Shown here piece by piece: positions 1-7,799 of a DNA stretch of 64,000 bases (positions are counted from its first letter, which is position 1; each line of letters starts with the position of its first letter). Under the pieces are notes generated by a model. It was given only the letters and a program-made list of their open reading frames with translations, was not told the origin of the DNA and searched no databases. The position numbers and the translations under genes are program-made. This stretch comes from Candidatus Dechloromonas phosphorivorans. GTDB lineage: Bacteria > Pseudomonadota > Gammaproteobacteria > Burkholderiales > Rhodocyclaceae. The stretch lies in contig JADKIP010000014.1 of the NCBI GenBank assembly GCA_016721185.1, positions 883,381 through 947,380 of the forward strand. The letters run 5' to 3'.

Positions 1-355
1 GCTTTTGCACCACCGACGTCAGTTCGGCGACGCGCTTGGACAACTTGTCGATGTCCTTCTTCGATGGCACACCCAAGCTGGAAAGGGCGCGGGCAACGCG
101 GTCCTCAAAAACCTGTTCGAGACGATCCCATGTCCCGACCGCTTTGCCGGTAACAACGGCGATCTGTTCATCGGCCACCTTGCGGGTTTTGTTCTGGATG
201 CTTTCGCCTTCCTTGACGAGGGCATCAAATACCTTGGTTCCTTCTTCCTGCGCCTTGGCAAAGGCACCGAGCCCGGCTAACCAGATTTGATGGGCAGAAT
301 CCTTGACGGTTTGGGCCAGTTGGTTTTCACCGATTGCCTTGAATTTCTTGACCAT
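1..355 (-). CDS. Phasin (PHA granule-associated protein), C-terminus outside window
   Basis: Phasins coat polyhydroxyalkanoate granules in the cytoplasm and control their size and number. About 118 N-terminal residues are visible, beginning MVKKFKAIGENQLAQ, followed by the helix AHQIWLAGLGAFAKAQEEG (residues 21-39). An amphipathic, Lys/Glu-rich helix follows and later the SKRVAELTSVV segment. This pattern is typical of the PhaI/PhaF-type phasin family (PF05597). The start is supported by AAGGAG a few bases upstream on the reverse strand. The gene runs off the left edge, so the C-terminus, which in PhaF-like members carries a basic DNA-binding tail, cannot be judged. It is divergent from the acyl-CoA reductase and matches the pha genes near 40 kb. 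Confidence 0.88.
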   Translation of the reverse strand, partial: MVKKFKAIGENQLAQTVKDSAHQIWLAGLGAFAKAQEEGTKVFDALVKEGESIQNKTRKVADEQIAVVTGKAVGTWDRLEQVFEDRVARALSSLGVPSKKDIDKLSKRVAELTSVVQK

Positions 356-505
356 GATCCACTCCTTGAAATGATGTCTCGATATGGCAGCGTCGTTCTC
401 TGCCGACACTTTCAGTCTAGGATAAACAGTTAGAACAGGCACACTAATTTAGTAGGCGAGTTACTCTAAAATGGTTTTGATTCCAATCACTTCGAGGAGC
501 CGCTC

Positions 506-2506
506 ATGCAATACTTTATTACTGGAGCATCCGGTTTTATCGGCCGGCGGCTCGTCAAGAAACTGTTGGCGCGCGAAGGCAGCGTGATCTATTTTCTGGT
601 TCGCGCCGCTGAGCTGAATTCGCTGGATGCGCTTTATGAATTCTGGGATTTCACCCCGACAGAAAAAGCCAGGGTGCTTCCCGTTGCTGGCGACCTGACC
701 GAGCCCGGCTTGGGGATTGCTGCGGTCGACCGCAAAAAATTGGGTAAAAAGACCACCCACTTTTTCCATCTGGCGGCAATTTATGACCTTACTGCCGATG
801 CCGAAAGCCAGCTCAAGGTCAATGTGCAGGGCACGCGCAATGCCGTGCAGTTTGCCGAGAGCATTGGCGCCAAACATTTCCATCTATTCAGCTCGATTGC
901 CTCGGCTGGCATGTTCGAGGGCTTGTTCCGCGAAGATATGTTCGAGGAAGCGGAAGGGCTGGATCATCCGTATTTCAAGACCAAGCACGATTCGGAGGGC
1001 ATCGTCCGCCACGAATGCAGCATTCCCTGGCGTATCTACCGGCCAGCCATCGTCGTCGGCGATTCGCGGACCGGCGAGATGGACAAGATCGACGGCCCGT
1101 ATTACTTCTTCAAGCTGATCCAGAAAATGCGCAAGATGCTGCCGAGCTGGATGCCGACCATCGGCATCGAAGGCGGGCGGATCAATGTCGTGCCGGTCGA
1201 TTTCGTCGTCAAGGCCGTCGACCACATCGCGCACCTGAAAGGCGAGGATGGCAAGTGTTTCCATCTGGTCGACCCGACACCGATGCGCGTTGGCGACTTG
1301 CTCAACACCTTTGCCCGGGCGGCGCACGCGCCGGAAATGACGATGCGCGTCAATGCGGCGCTGTTCAGCTTTATCCCGAAGCATATTCGCAGGGCGCTGA
1401 TGGCCTTGTCGCCGATCCGCCGCATTCAGCATGCCGTGATGACCGATCTCGGCCTGCCCGACGACATGCTGCGCTTCGTCAATTACCCGACGCGTTTCGA
1501 TTGCCGCGAAACAACCCGCGTTCTCAAGGGCACCGGCATCACCGTGCCGCCGCTGGAGGATTACGCCTGGCGCCTGTGGGATTACTGGGAGCGCCATCTC
1601 GACCCGGATCTCTTCATTGACCGCAGCCTGCGCGGCCAGGTCGGCGGCAAAGTAGTACTGGTCACCGGCGCCTCATCCGGCATCGGCAAGGCCACTGCCT
1701 GGAAGCTGGCTGAGGCAGGAGCGAATGTCGTGACCATTGCCCGCGACAAAGAGCAACTCGATGAAGTGGTCAAGGCGTTCGAGGCGGCCGGCCTGAAACT
1801 GCATGCCTATGTCGGCGATCTGGCCGATATGGTTTCCACGGAGGCCGTGGTGCAGCAAATTATGGCCGAACATGGCGTGGTCGATGTCCTGATCAACAAC
1901 GCCGGTCGTTCCATTCGTCGCGCCATTGAAAACTCCTTCGATCGTTTCCACGATTTCGAGCGGACGATGCAGCTCAACTATTTTGGCGCTCTCAAGGTCA
2001 GCATGGGTGTCCTGCCGAAAATGCTGGAACAGAAGCACGGCCACATCATCAATATTTCCTCGATTGGCGTACTGACCAATGCGCCGCGTTTTTCGGCGTA
2101 TGTGGCGTCAAAAGCTGCCCTCGATGCCTGGGTGCGCTGTGCCTCTTCGGAGTTCGCGGATCGCGGTATTTCCTTCACGACGATCAACATGCCGCTGGTC
2201 AAGACGCCAATGATTGCGCCGACCAAAATCTATGATCAGGTGCCAACCCTGACGCCGGAAGAGGCAGCCGCACTGGTCTGTAACGCGATCATTCACAAGC
2301 CGGTGCGCGTCGCCACCCGACTGGGTATTTTCGGCCAGACGCTGTACGCCGTGATGCCGCGGGTCGCGCAAATCATCATGAACACCACTTTCCGGATGTT
2401 TCCGGATTCAAGCACGGCCAAAGCGCCGAAAGCCGGCCTCTTGCCTGATCTGCCGTCGGCCGATCAGGTGGCCTTCCAGCAATTCATGCGCGGGATTCAT
2501 TTCTGA
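506..2506 (+). CDS. Two-domain fatty acyl-CoA reductase (SDR-SDR fusion)
   Basis: This 666-residue protein fuses an extended SDR domain to a classical SDR domain. The N-terminal Rossmann motif TGASGFIG is at residues 7-14, with HPYFKTK as the Y-x3-K site. The second motif TGASSGIG is at 387-394 with Y532-x3-K536 (YVASK). Length, domain order and long stretches such as GPYYFFKLIQKMRK and INMPLVKTPMIAPTKIYD match what I recall of the Marinobacter Maqu_2507 reductase. That enzyme reduces acyl-CoA or acyl-ACP with NADPH through the aldehyde to a fatty alcohol. A related mycobacterial family (AcrA1) is also two-domain. The stop overlaps the next gene's ATG by one base, so the two are probably co-transcribed. 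The fatty alcohol product is inferred from homology. Confidence 0.88.
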   Translation: MQYFITGASGFIGRRLVKKLLAREGSVIYFLVRAAELNSLDALYEFWDFTPTEKARVLPVAGDLTEPGLGIAAVDRKKLGKKTTHFFHLAAIYDLTADAESQLKVNVQGTRNAVQFAESIGAKHFHLFSSIASAGMFEGLFREDMFEEAEGLDHPYFKTKHDSEGIVRHECSIPWRIYRPAIVVGDSRTGEMDKIDGPYYFFKLIQKMRKMLPSWMPTIGIEGGRINVVPVDFVVKAVDHIAHLKGEDGKCFHLVDPTPMRVGDLLNTFARAAHAPEMTMRVNAALFSFIPKHIRRALMALSPIRRIQHAVMTDLGLPDDMLRFVNYPTRFDCRETTRVLKGTGITVPPLEDYAWRLWDYWERHLDPDLFIDRSLRGQVGGKVVLVTGASSGIGKATAWKLAEAGANVVTIARDKEQLDEVVKAFEAAGLKLHAYVGDLADMVSTEAVVQQIMAEHGVVDVLINNAGRSIRRAIENSFDRFHDFERTMQLNYFGALKVSMGVLPKMLEQKHGHIINISSIGVLTNAPRFSAYVASKAALDAWVRCASSEFADRGISFTTINMPLVKTPMIAPTKIYDQVPTLTPEEAAALVCNAIIHKPVRVATRLGIFGQTLYAVMPRVAQIIMNTTFRMFPDSSTAKAPKAGLLPDLPSADQVAFQQFMRGIHF

Positions 2507-2976
2507 TGGCGACCCATCTCAAAGCGGGCGACCCGGCACCAGATTTTTCGGCGCCGGGCACGGATGGCCGAACGCTGAATCTGGCCGATTTTCGTGGCCA
2601 GAAGCTGGTGCTGTTTTTTTACCCGCGCGACGATTCTCCATACTGCACACGGCAGGCCTGTAGCCTGCGTGACTCAAGCGCCGAGATCAGCGCCTGTGGT
2701 GCGGCAATTCTTGGCGTGTCGGCACAGGATGAAGGGTCGCATCAGAAGTTTGCCGAGAAACACCACCTGAAATTTCCTTTGCTGGCCGATACCGATCTGG
2801 CCATTGCCCGAGCCTACGGCGTTGCCGGTGCAGGGCTGGGCGGATTTTTGCGCGCGCTGGTCAAGGCTAGCGAGCGGGTCACTTTCATCATTGATGAAGA
2901 TGGGTCCATCCTGCACGTCATCGGTGATCCGGATTGCCCGGATCACGGTGATGAGGTGTTGGCATTGTTGGCGTAG
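2506..2976 (+). CDS. bcp: Peroxiredoxin, Bcp/PrxQ type
   Basis: Bcp-type thiol peroxidases reduce hydrogen peroxide and organic or lipid hydroperoxides in the cytoplasm using thioredoxin. The 156-residue protein has the AhpC/TSA fold. The segment FFYPRDDSPYCTRQACSLRD holds the peroxidatic Cys47 and, five residues on, the resolving Cys52, which is the PrxQ arrangement. The start codon overlaps the stop of the acyl-CoA reductase (TGATG-type one-base overlap), which indicates translational coupling. A lipid-peroxide scavenger coupled to fatty acyl metabolism makes sense, but that link is inference. Confidence 0.9.
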   Translation: MATHLKAGDPAPDFSAPGTDGRTLNLADFRGQKLVLFFYPRDDSPYCTRQACSLRDSSAEISACGAAILGVSAQDEGSHQKFAEKHHLKFPLLADTDLAIARAYGVAGAGLGGFLRALVKASERVTFIIDEDGSILHVIGDPDCPDHGDEVLALLA

Positions 2977-2980
2977 CCGG

Positions 2981-4270
2981 TTATTTCATCCGCGCTTCGA
3001 TGCTGGCGAAGAGCGAGTCGTAAATCTCGATCAGCGCCTCGCGATCGGCGCTGCCCTTCATCCATTTACGCGAGTGGGCGATCTCAACCGCTTTCTTTTC
3101 CATCTCGGACAGGCTCGCGACGACGATTTCTTCACCATGCAGAATCGCGTTAACGTCGGCTCGCGCTTTCTGGGCAGTCGAGACGAGGTTCATCGAGAGT
3201 TCCATCGCTTTGGCGCCAGAACCAATCTGCGCCGCGAGTTCGCTCACCTGAACGGCTGAACTTGCGGAGCCTGACAATTCGTTGCCGAATTCATTGGCAA
3301 TGGCCCGGGCGCTTGAGACTGAATTATTGAGCCCGCCGATCTGGGTGACTGCTGTTTCCAATGCCGCACTCATCGCGGCGATGGCGCCGCCAATTTCTTC
3401 AGCCGAGCGTTGCGACTGATCGGCCAGCTTGCGGACTTCATCAGCAACAACAGCAAAGCCACGGCCGGATTCGCCCGCTCTGGCCGCCTCGATGGCGGCA
3501 TTCAAGGCCAGCAGGTTAGTCTGTTTGGCGATGGCGTTTATTTTTCCGGTCAGACTGTTGATCGCACTAGCGGTCGTGGAAAGTGTGGAAAGTGCTTCAG
3601 TACCGCTTTGGGCCGCTGTTTGCGCGCCGCCAAGTGCGAAGGACATGCGCTCGGCGGCTGCCGACATGGCGTGCGCCGACTGAGCAAAAATGGTGGATAG
3701 TTCGGCCGATTGCGTCGCATCAGTGCCCACTTTTCCCAATGCCTCATTGACCCGGGAAATCGCCTTTGAAAGACCCCGTTCCGAACGCAGAAAAATTCGC
3801 GACAGCAAGGCTTCCAGCGCGACTGCCTCCTGCGACGCATTGACCTCATCGAGTAGTTTTTGCGCTTGATCCAGAACATCCTTGAACGTGCCGTGTACCC
3901 CGGTGGTTTGCAAACGGCGCCAATACCGATTATTGGAACTCGCGGTCATGCCCCCGATAATTTCGCGGAAAGTCGTCTCGGTTTGATCCAGTGCGGAATT
4001 CAGATTGACCCGGATTGTTTCCTGAACCGGGTCAGAAAGGGCGAGGGGCATGCGGTGCACCAGCTCTCCTTCACCCATCTTGCGCAAAATGTTATCGAGG
4101 TCCGCGGTCGACGCGCGACCGGATTGAGCGCCGCCCAGCGCAATCAGGATCATGGCGAGCAGCAGGAAAGGTGCGGCCGCCCACGGATTCCAGAAAGCGG
4201 CAGCAAAGCCCGCCGCAATAAGGGGCAGCAGCAGCCACGCCCGGTTAAAGCGAGAAGATAAGTTGCTCAT
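2981..4270 (-). CDS. Methyl-accepting chemotaxis transducer (signalling half of a split Aer-like pair)
   Basis: This 429-residue transducer starts with two hydrophobic segments (residues about 12-28 and 31-46), too close together to frame a periplasmic sensor domain. A HAMP-like linker and a long coiled coil follow. The kinase-control hairpin tip is recognisable (KQTNLLALNAAIEAARAGE, then GRGFAVVADEVRKLA). Such proteins signal to CheA/CheW. With no ligand domain of its own it probably takes input from the PAS protein immediately upstream. That gene overlaps it by 26 bases and supplies the sensor that Aer carries in one chain. Confidence 0.88.
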   Translation of the reverse strand: MSNLSSRFNRAWLLLPLIAAGFAAAFWNPWAAAPFLLLAMILIALGGAQSGRASTADLDNILRKMGEGELVHRMPLALSDPVQETIRVNLNSALDQTETTFREIIGGMTASSNNRYWRRLQTTGVHGTFKDVLDQAQKLLDEVNASQEAVALEALLSRIFLRSERGLSKAISRVNEALGKVGTDATQSAELSTIFAQSAHAMSAAAERMSFALGGAQTAAQSGTEALSTLSTTASAINSLTGKINAIAKQTNLLALNAAIEAARAGESGRGFAVVADEVRKLADQSQRSAEEIGGAIAAMSAALETAVTQIGGLNNSVSSARAIANEFGNELSGSASSAVQVSELAAQIGSGAKAMELSMNLVSTAQKARADVNAILHGEEIVVASLSEMEKKAVEIAHSRKWMKGSADREALIEIYDSLFASIEARMK

Positions 4271-4763
4271 AATCCATTCCTGTTTGTTGCATCAGATCGA
4301 TTAACACTTTGGTCCCTGCGTCGATGGCATCACGGGCGCCGGCTGCTTTCTCGGCTTGCAGCATCTGGCGATAAACCGGTTCGATTTTTTCAATGCCGCT
4401 GCGTTTTGGGCAGCGTCTTACCGAGGTGTAGCCGGTAATCTGGCCATTCTGGCCAAAATCCGGGGCGATATGGGTGAAAACCCAGTAATAGCTACCGTCT
4501 TTGGACATGTTTTTGACGTAGGCGAAAAACTCATTACCTGATGAAATCGTGTCCCAGGCCAGCTTGAATGCTGAGCGCGGCATGTCCGGATGGCGAATGA
4601 TGTTGTGCTGCGAGCCAATCAGCTCTGCTTCGGTGTACCCGGAAAATTCGATAAAAATCGGATTGCCGTAGGTAATGATGCCCTTGGGATTGGTTTTTGA
4701 AACGATGAAATCGTTTTCCCGCATCGGGCGCTCAATGGTTGTTGGTACGATGTCTCTTTTCAT
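4245..4763 (-). CDS. PAS-domain sensor protein, Aer-like (sensor half)
   Basis: This 172-residue soluble protein carries a single PAS domain at about residues 15-125. It has the Aer hallmarks NPIFIEFSGYTEAELIG, HNIIRHPDMP and DGSYYWVFTHIAP. In Aer this domain binds FAD and reports redox state or oxygen. The C-terminal 45 residues look like a helical connector. The gene overlaps the following transducer by 26 bases, so the pair is translated together and probably forms a two-chain aerotaxis or energy-taxis receptor. FAD binding is known for the family; the two-chain receptor is inferred from the layout. Confidence 0.85.
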   Translation of the reverse strand: MKRDIVPTTIERPMRENDFIVSKTNPKGIITYGNPIFIEFSGYTEAELIGSQHNIIRHPDMPRSAFKLAWDTISSGNEFFAYVKNMSKDGSYYWVFTHIAPDFGQNGQITGYTSVRRCPKRSGIEKIEPVYRQMLQAEKAAGARDAIDAGTKVLIDLMQQTGMDYEQLIFSL

Positions 4764-4799
4764 TTTTTTGCACCATATTTAATAAATGTGATTTTAATG

Positions 4800-5684
4800 C
4801 TATTTCGGATTGCCGATAATTCCTAACAAAATATCAACCGTTTGCCGGGCGTAAAGCAGGGCCAAATGGCCGATGCCCGGTAGTTCGACATCTTCGGCTT
4901 CCGGCAGACGCTGGTTATCCTGCGGCATGACGAAATTATCGTGCGGTGTACGGATCGAGATCACGGGAATTTTGACTGGCTCGCTGGCCAGATCGCGCAG
5001 CCACATTGAGCCGGGTTCCATTTCGCGGGCGCTTTGGCCGACAAAGCCGACCCGTGACAGTTCGCTGCCCTGATGCGGGGTGGCGATGGTAATCAGTTTG
5101 GCGACCTGGGCAATGCCGTGCCGGGCAAGATAGGAGCGGCTGACCAGACCGCCCATGCTGTGGCCGACCAGAATGACCTGCTGGGCGCCGGTGGCTTTGC
5201 AGACTTGGTCGATTCGCTGCACCAATTGGGGAACGAGTTTGCCGATACTGGCGTAGGGCGGAACCAGGCTGACACTGGCCACAGTGTGGCCTGCCGCTTC
5301 AAGATCGCGCCGGATTTTCCACCAGACACCCCGGCTGCAGCCATAGCCGTGGATCAGAATGATCGGTTGTTTTGAGGGGCGCAGGCGATCCGCCGGCATC
5401 CACAGGCGCTCGAAGGGAATGACCAGAATGAAGGTCAGGATGAAGGCGAGGTATTCACTGAGCATCATCCAGATCGTTTGCCCGGTTGATAGCTTGGGGG
5501 CTGGCGACGGGTGGGCATAGGCAAAGGCCCAGGTGATGGCAACGATCCCCATGCGAAGACCCAGTACGCCGCCGAGGGCGCCAAGTACAGCGACATCCCA
5601 GGAGGCATTGAACCAGTAGCGGGAGAGTGCCATGTAGCTGGCAATCTCGATGAGCAACCAAATGAATAGGGTGACGGGAACCAT
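4800..5684 (-). CDS. Alpha/beta hydrolase, lipase-like, membrane-anchored
   Basis: The protein is 294 residues. Its first third is hydrophobic (segments near residues 1-20, 32-55 and 72-92), suggesting inner-membrane anchoring. A lipase core follows: an HG motif in IILIHGYGCSRGVWW, the nucleophile elbow GHSMGG, and a late His in PGIGHLALL. This resembles bacterial triacylglycerol lipases and esterases. It is the last gene of the aldehyde dehydrogenase/GMC oxidoreductase operon and starts 4 bases after the previous stop. Release of fatty alcohols or acids from neutral lipids would suit that setting. The substrate is not visible from sequence. Confidence 0.82.
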   Translation of the reverse strand: MVPVTLFIWLLIEIASYMALSRYWFNASWDVAVLGALGGVLGLRMGIVAITWAFAYAHPSPAPKLSTGQTIWMMLSEYLAFILTFILVIPFERLWMPADRLRPSKQPIILIHGYGCSRGVWWKIRRDLEAAGHTVASVSLVPPYASIGKLVPQLVQRIDQVCKATGAQQVILVGHSMGGLVSRSYLARHGIAQVAKLITIATPHQGSELSRVGFVGQSAREMEPGSMWLRDLASEPVKIPVISIRTPHDNFVMPQDNQRLPEAEDVELPGIGHLALLYARQTVDILLGIIGNPK

Positions 5685-5688
5685 AGCC

Positions 5689-7317
5689 TTAGAGAATCGC
5701 GGCTTTTCCCTCGCCAGTCAAGGCGGCAGCGAGCATTGAGGCGTTTCTGGCGATCAATCCGTAGATCGAAAGTTGTGGATTTGCACCAATGCTGGTCGGG
5801 AAAACCGAGCCGTCGTGGATTGATAAATTGGCGATCTGGAAGTGCCGGCCGTCGTCGCTGACCACGCCGCTTTCCGGGCTGGCCGCCATCGCGCAGCCGC
5901 CCATGACATGCGCGCTGACGACGCGGCAGCGCAAGGGAGCGAGCGGCAATTCGGCCAAGGATTTTTTGGCTTCGGCCCACGAAGTGTAACCGGGGCTGTC
6001 TTCATGCACGGGCGTCACCCAACTGGCGCCGGCGGCGAACTGGATTTCAGCCATTGCCAGCAAGGCGCGGCGGGCGGCTTCCCAATAGGTGTCGTTGAGC
6101 GGGTAGTCGAGTACTGGCGAACCATCGCGCCGCAGGCTGGCCTGGCCGCCCTTGCTTTGTGGGTGGAAACCGTCGCGTACGAGGGCAAGGATCGTCTGGC
6201 TCCGGGCGAAGTTTTGCATCAGCCGGGCGTGGCCTTCGCCGAAACCATGCAGCGTTGTCGAAAAGAGCACCGGGTGGAGCGGCGGAACTTCCAATTTGAA
6301 GCCCAAAGGGCCGCCCCGAAGGAAGTCCCCTTGTGGGGCAGCATTGTGCAAAAAATGGTCGGAATAGATCGATTGCGGTGCGCCGGCATAACCGGCGATG
6401 TCGTGATCGAACAGGCCGGATGAAATCACCGTGGGATGCAGGAAAGTACGCTTGCCAAGTACGCCATGCGGGTCCGGCGCCTTACTGCGCAGGAGCAGGG
6501 CGGGGGAGTTGATGGCGCCACCGGCGAGGACGAAATGCCTGGCGTGAACCGTGACGCGAACGCCGCTCGGGTGCAGGCCATCGATCTTCAAGGCGCTGGC
6601 GGTCAGTTGGGTTGCCTGTGGACCGGAAAATTCAAGGCGCTCGGCCCGGAGTCGGGAAATCAGCATGGCGCCAAGATTGAGTGCGCTCGGGATGGTGGTG
6701 AGCAGCATCGACTGCTTGGCATTGGTCGGGCAGCCCATGCCGCAATAGCCGAGATTCCAGCATTCCTTGACGTTGCGCGGGATGACGGCAACCGGGATGC
6801 CTAGCTTTTCAGCACCACGCGCCAGCACGGCATTGTTTTCATTCGGCGGCAGGTGCCAGGGATTAACGTTCAGGCGCCGTTCCATCTGCGCAAACCACGG
6901 CGCCATGGCTTCAACCGAAAGGGACTTGAGGCCGTGTGCGGTTTGCCACCAGTTCAGCGTTTCCGCTGGGGTGCGGAAGCTGCTCGTCCAGTTGACCGTG
7001 GTCGAACCGCCCACGCAGCGGCCTTGCAGGATATTGATCGCCTTGTCGGCCGTCTTGCGGGCGGCCGATTCCTGATACAGCGTCGGGTAGGCCTCGGCTT
7101 CACGCATCCGGAAATCGTTGCTGGTGCGCAGCGGGCCTTCTTCGATGATGATGACCTTGAGGCCGGCCTGGGCCAGTATTTCAGCCGTGACTCCGCCACC
7201 GGCGCCGCTGCCGATGATCGCCACATCCGCTTCATAACGCGTGTCGGCGGTCAGGTCGCTGGCGTCGATGTGTTTCCAGCCGGTGGCGAGTCCTTCGCGG
7301 AAAATGTCGCGCATCAT
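5689..7317 (-). CDS. GMC-family FAD-dependent alcohol oxidoreductase
   Basis: This is a 542-residue glucose-methanol-choline family flavoprotein. The ADP-binding motif GSGAGGG is at residues 36-42. A GRCVGGSTTVNW segment follows, as in GMC_oxred_N, and the C-terminal domain has SAHVMGGCAM and NLSIHDGSVFP, with the GANPQLSIYGLIAR end. CNLGYCGMGCP resembles cysteine segments in long-chain alcohol oxidases. The ATG overlaps the stop of the upstream Tat-signal gene (ATGA). The enzyme has no signal peptide of its own. In related FAD-dependent dehydrogenases the small Tat subunit carries the catalytic subunit through the membrane, which may apply here. The likely substrate is a fatty or other primary alcohol (inference from neighbours). 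Confidence 0.88.
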   Translation of the reverse strand: MMRDIFREGLATGWKHIDASDLTADTRYEADVAIIGSGAGGGVTAEILAQAGLKVIIIEEGPLRTSNDFRMREAEAYPTLYQESAARKTADKAINILQGRCVGGSTTVNWTSSFRTPAETLNWWQTAHGLKSLSVEAMAPWFAQMERRLNVNPWHLPPNENNAVLARGAEKLGIPVAVIPRNVKECWNLGYCGMGCPTNAKQSMLLTTIPSALNLGAMLISRLRAERLEFSGPQATQLTASALKIDGLHPSGVRVTVHARHFVLAGGAINSPALLLRSKAPDPHGVLGKRTFLHPTVISSGLFDHDIAGYAGAPQSIYSDHFLHNAAPQGDFLRGGPLGFKLEVPPLHPVLFSTTLHGFGEGHARLMQNFARSQTILALVRDGFHPQSKGGQASLRRDGSPVLDYPLNDTYWEAARRALLAMAEIQFAAGASWVTPVHEDSPGYTSWAEAKKSLAELPLAPLRCRVVSAHVMGGCAMAASPESGVVSDDGRHFQIANLSIHDGSVFPTSIGANPQLSIYGLIARNASMLAAALTGEGKAAIL

Positions 7318-7799
7318 TTCAGCAGCGGTGGGCCGGGGTAGCCGATCGCCGCCCAGCTTTCCGGCTGGGCGTACCAGGTGCCGAGGATCAGGTCGTGCAG
7401 CGCGGCGTAACCGGATTTCAGCAGGTCAAAACGGCTGTGCCGCCAACTGTCGAGAAAGGCATTCAGGGATGCCGGCGTTGCATCGTTCCACGGCGACCAG
7501 AGGCCAGCCGCCAGCATCCGGGTGAGCGGGAAAGTGAGCAGATCGAACAATTCGCCGATTTCTTTCTGTGTGGCTAGTGACAGGCCTTTGATCGCCGTTT
7601 CAACACCGGACAGAGTGCGATTGATCTGCCGTTCGGCGTCCTCGGGCCGGGGCGACAAAGCGCCGGCCAGCATCACCGGAATCAGCGCACTCAAGACCTG
7701 CGTCCGGCCGTCATTTTCGCCAGGTCGAGCGCAAGCGGCGATATTCAGCAACAGCCCGCCGGCCAGCCCGGTCTTGAGAAATTCGCGGCGTGTCGTCAT
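7314..7799 (-). CDS. Tat-signal small subunit / partner of GMC oxidoreductase
   Basis: A 161-residue protein starting MTTRREFLKTGLAGG has a clear twin-arginine motif (RREFLK), a hydrophobic stretch and a possible lipobox LNIAAC at about residues 18-23. It may therefore be a Tat-exported lipoprotein. The mature part is helical without recognised catalytic motifs. Small Tat subunits of this size accompany GMC-type gluconate, glucose and sorbitol dehydrogenases, where they export the flavoprotein by hitch-hiking. ATGA overlaps join it to both neighbours. No cytochrome c subunit is encoded nearby, so the electron acceptor is unknown. Confidence 0.75.
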   Translation of the reverse strand: MTTRREFLKTGLAGGLLLNIAACARPGENDGRTQVLSALIPVMLAGALSPRPEDAERQINRTLSGVETAIKGLSLATQKEIGELFDLLTFPLTRMLAAGLWSPWNDATPASLNAFLDSWRHSRFDLLKSGYAALHDLILGTWYAQPESWAAIGYPGPPLLK

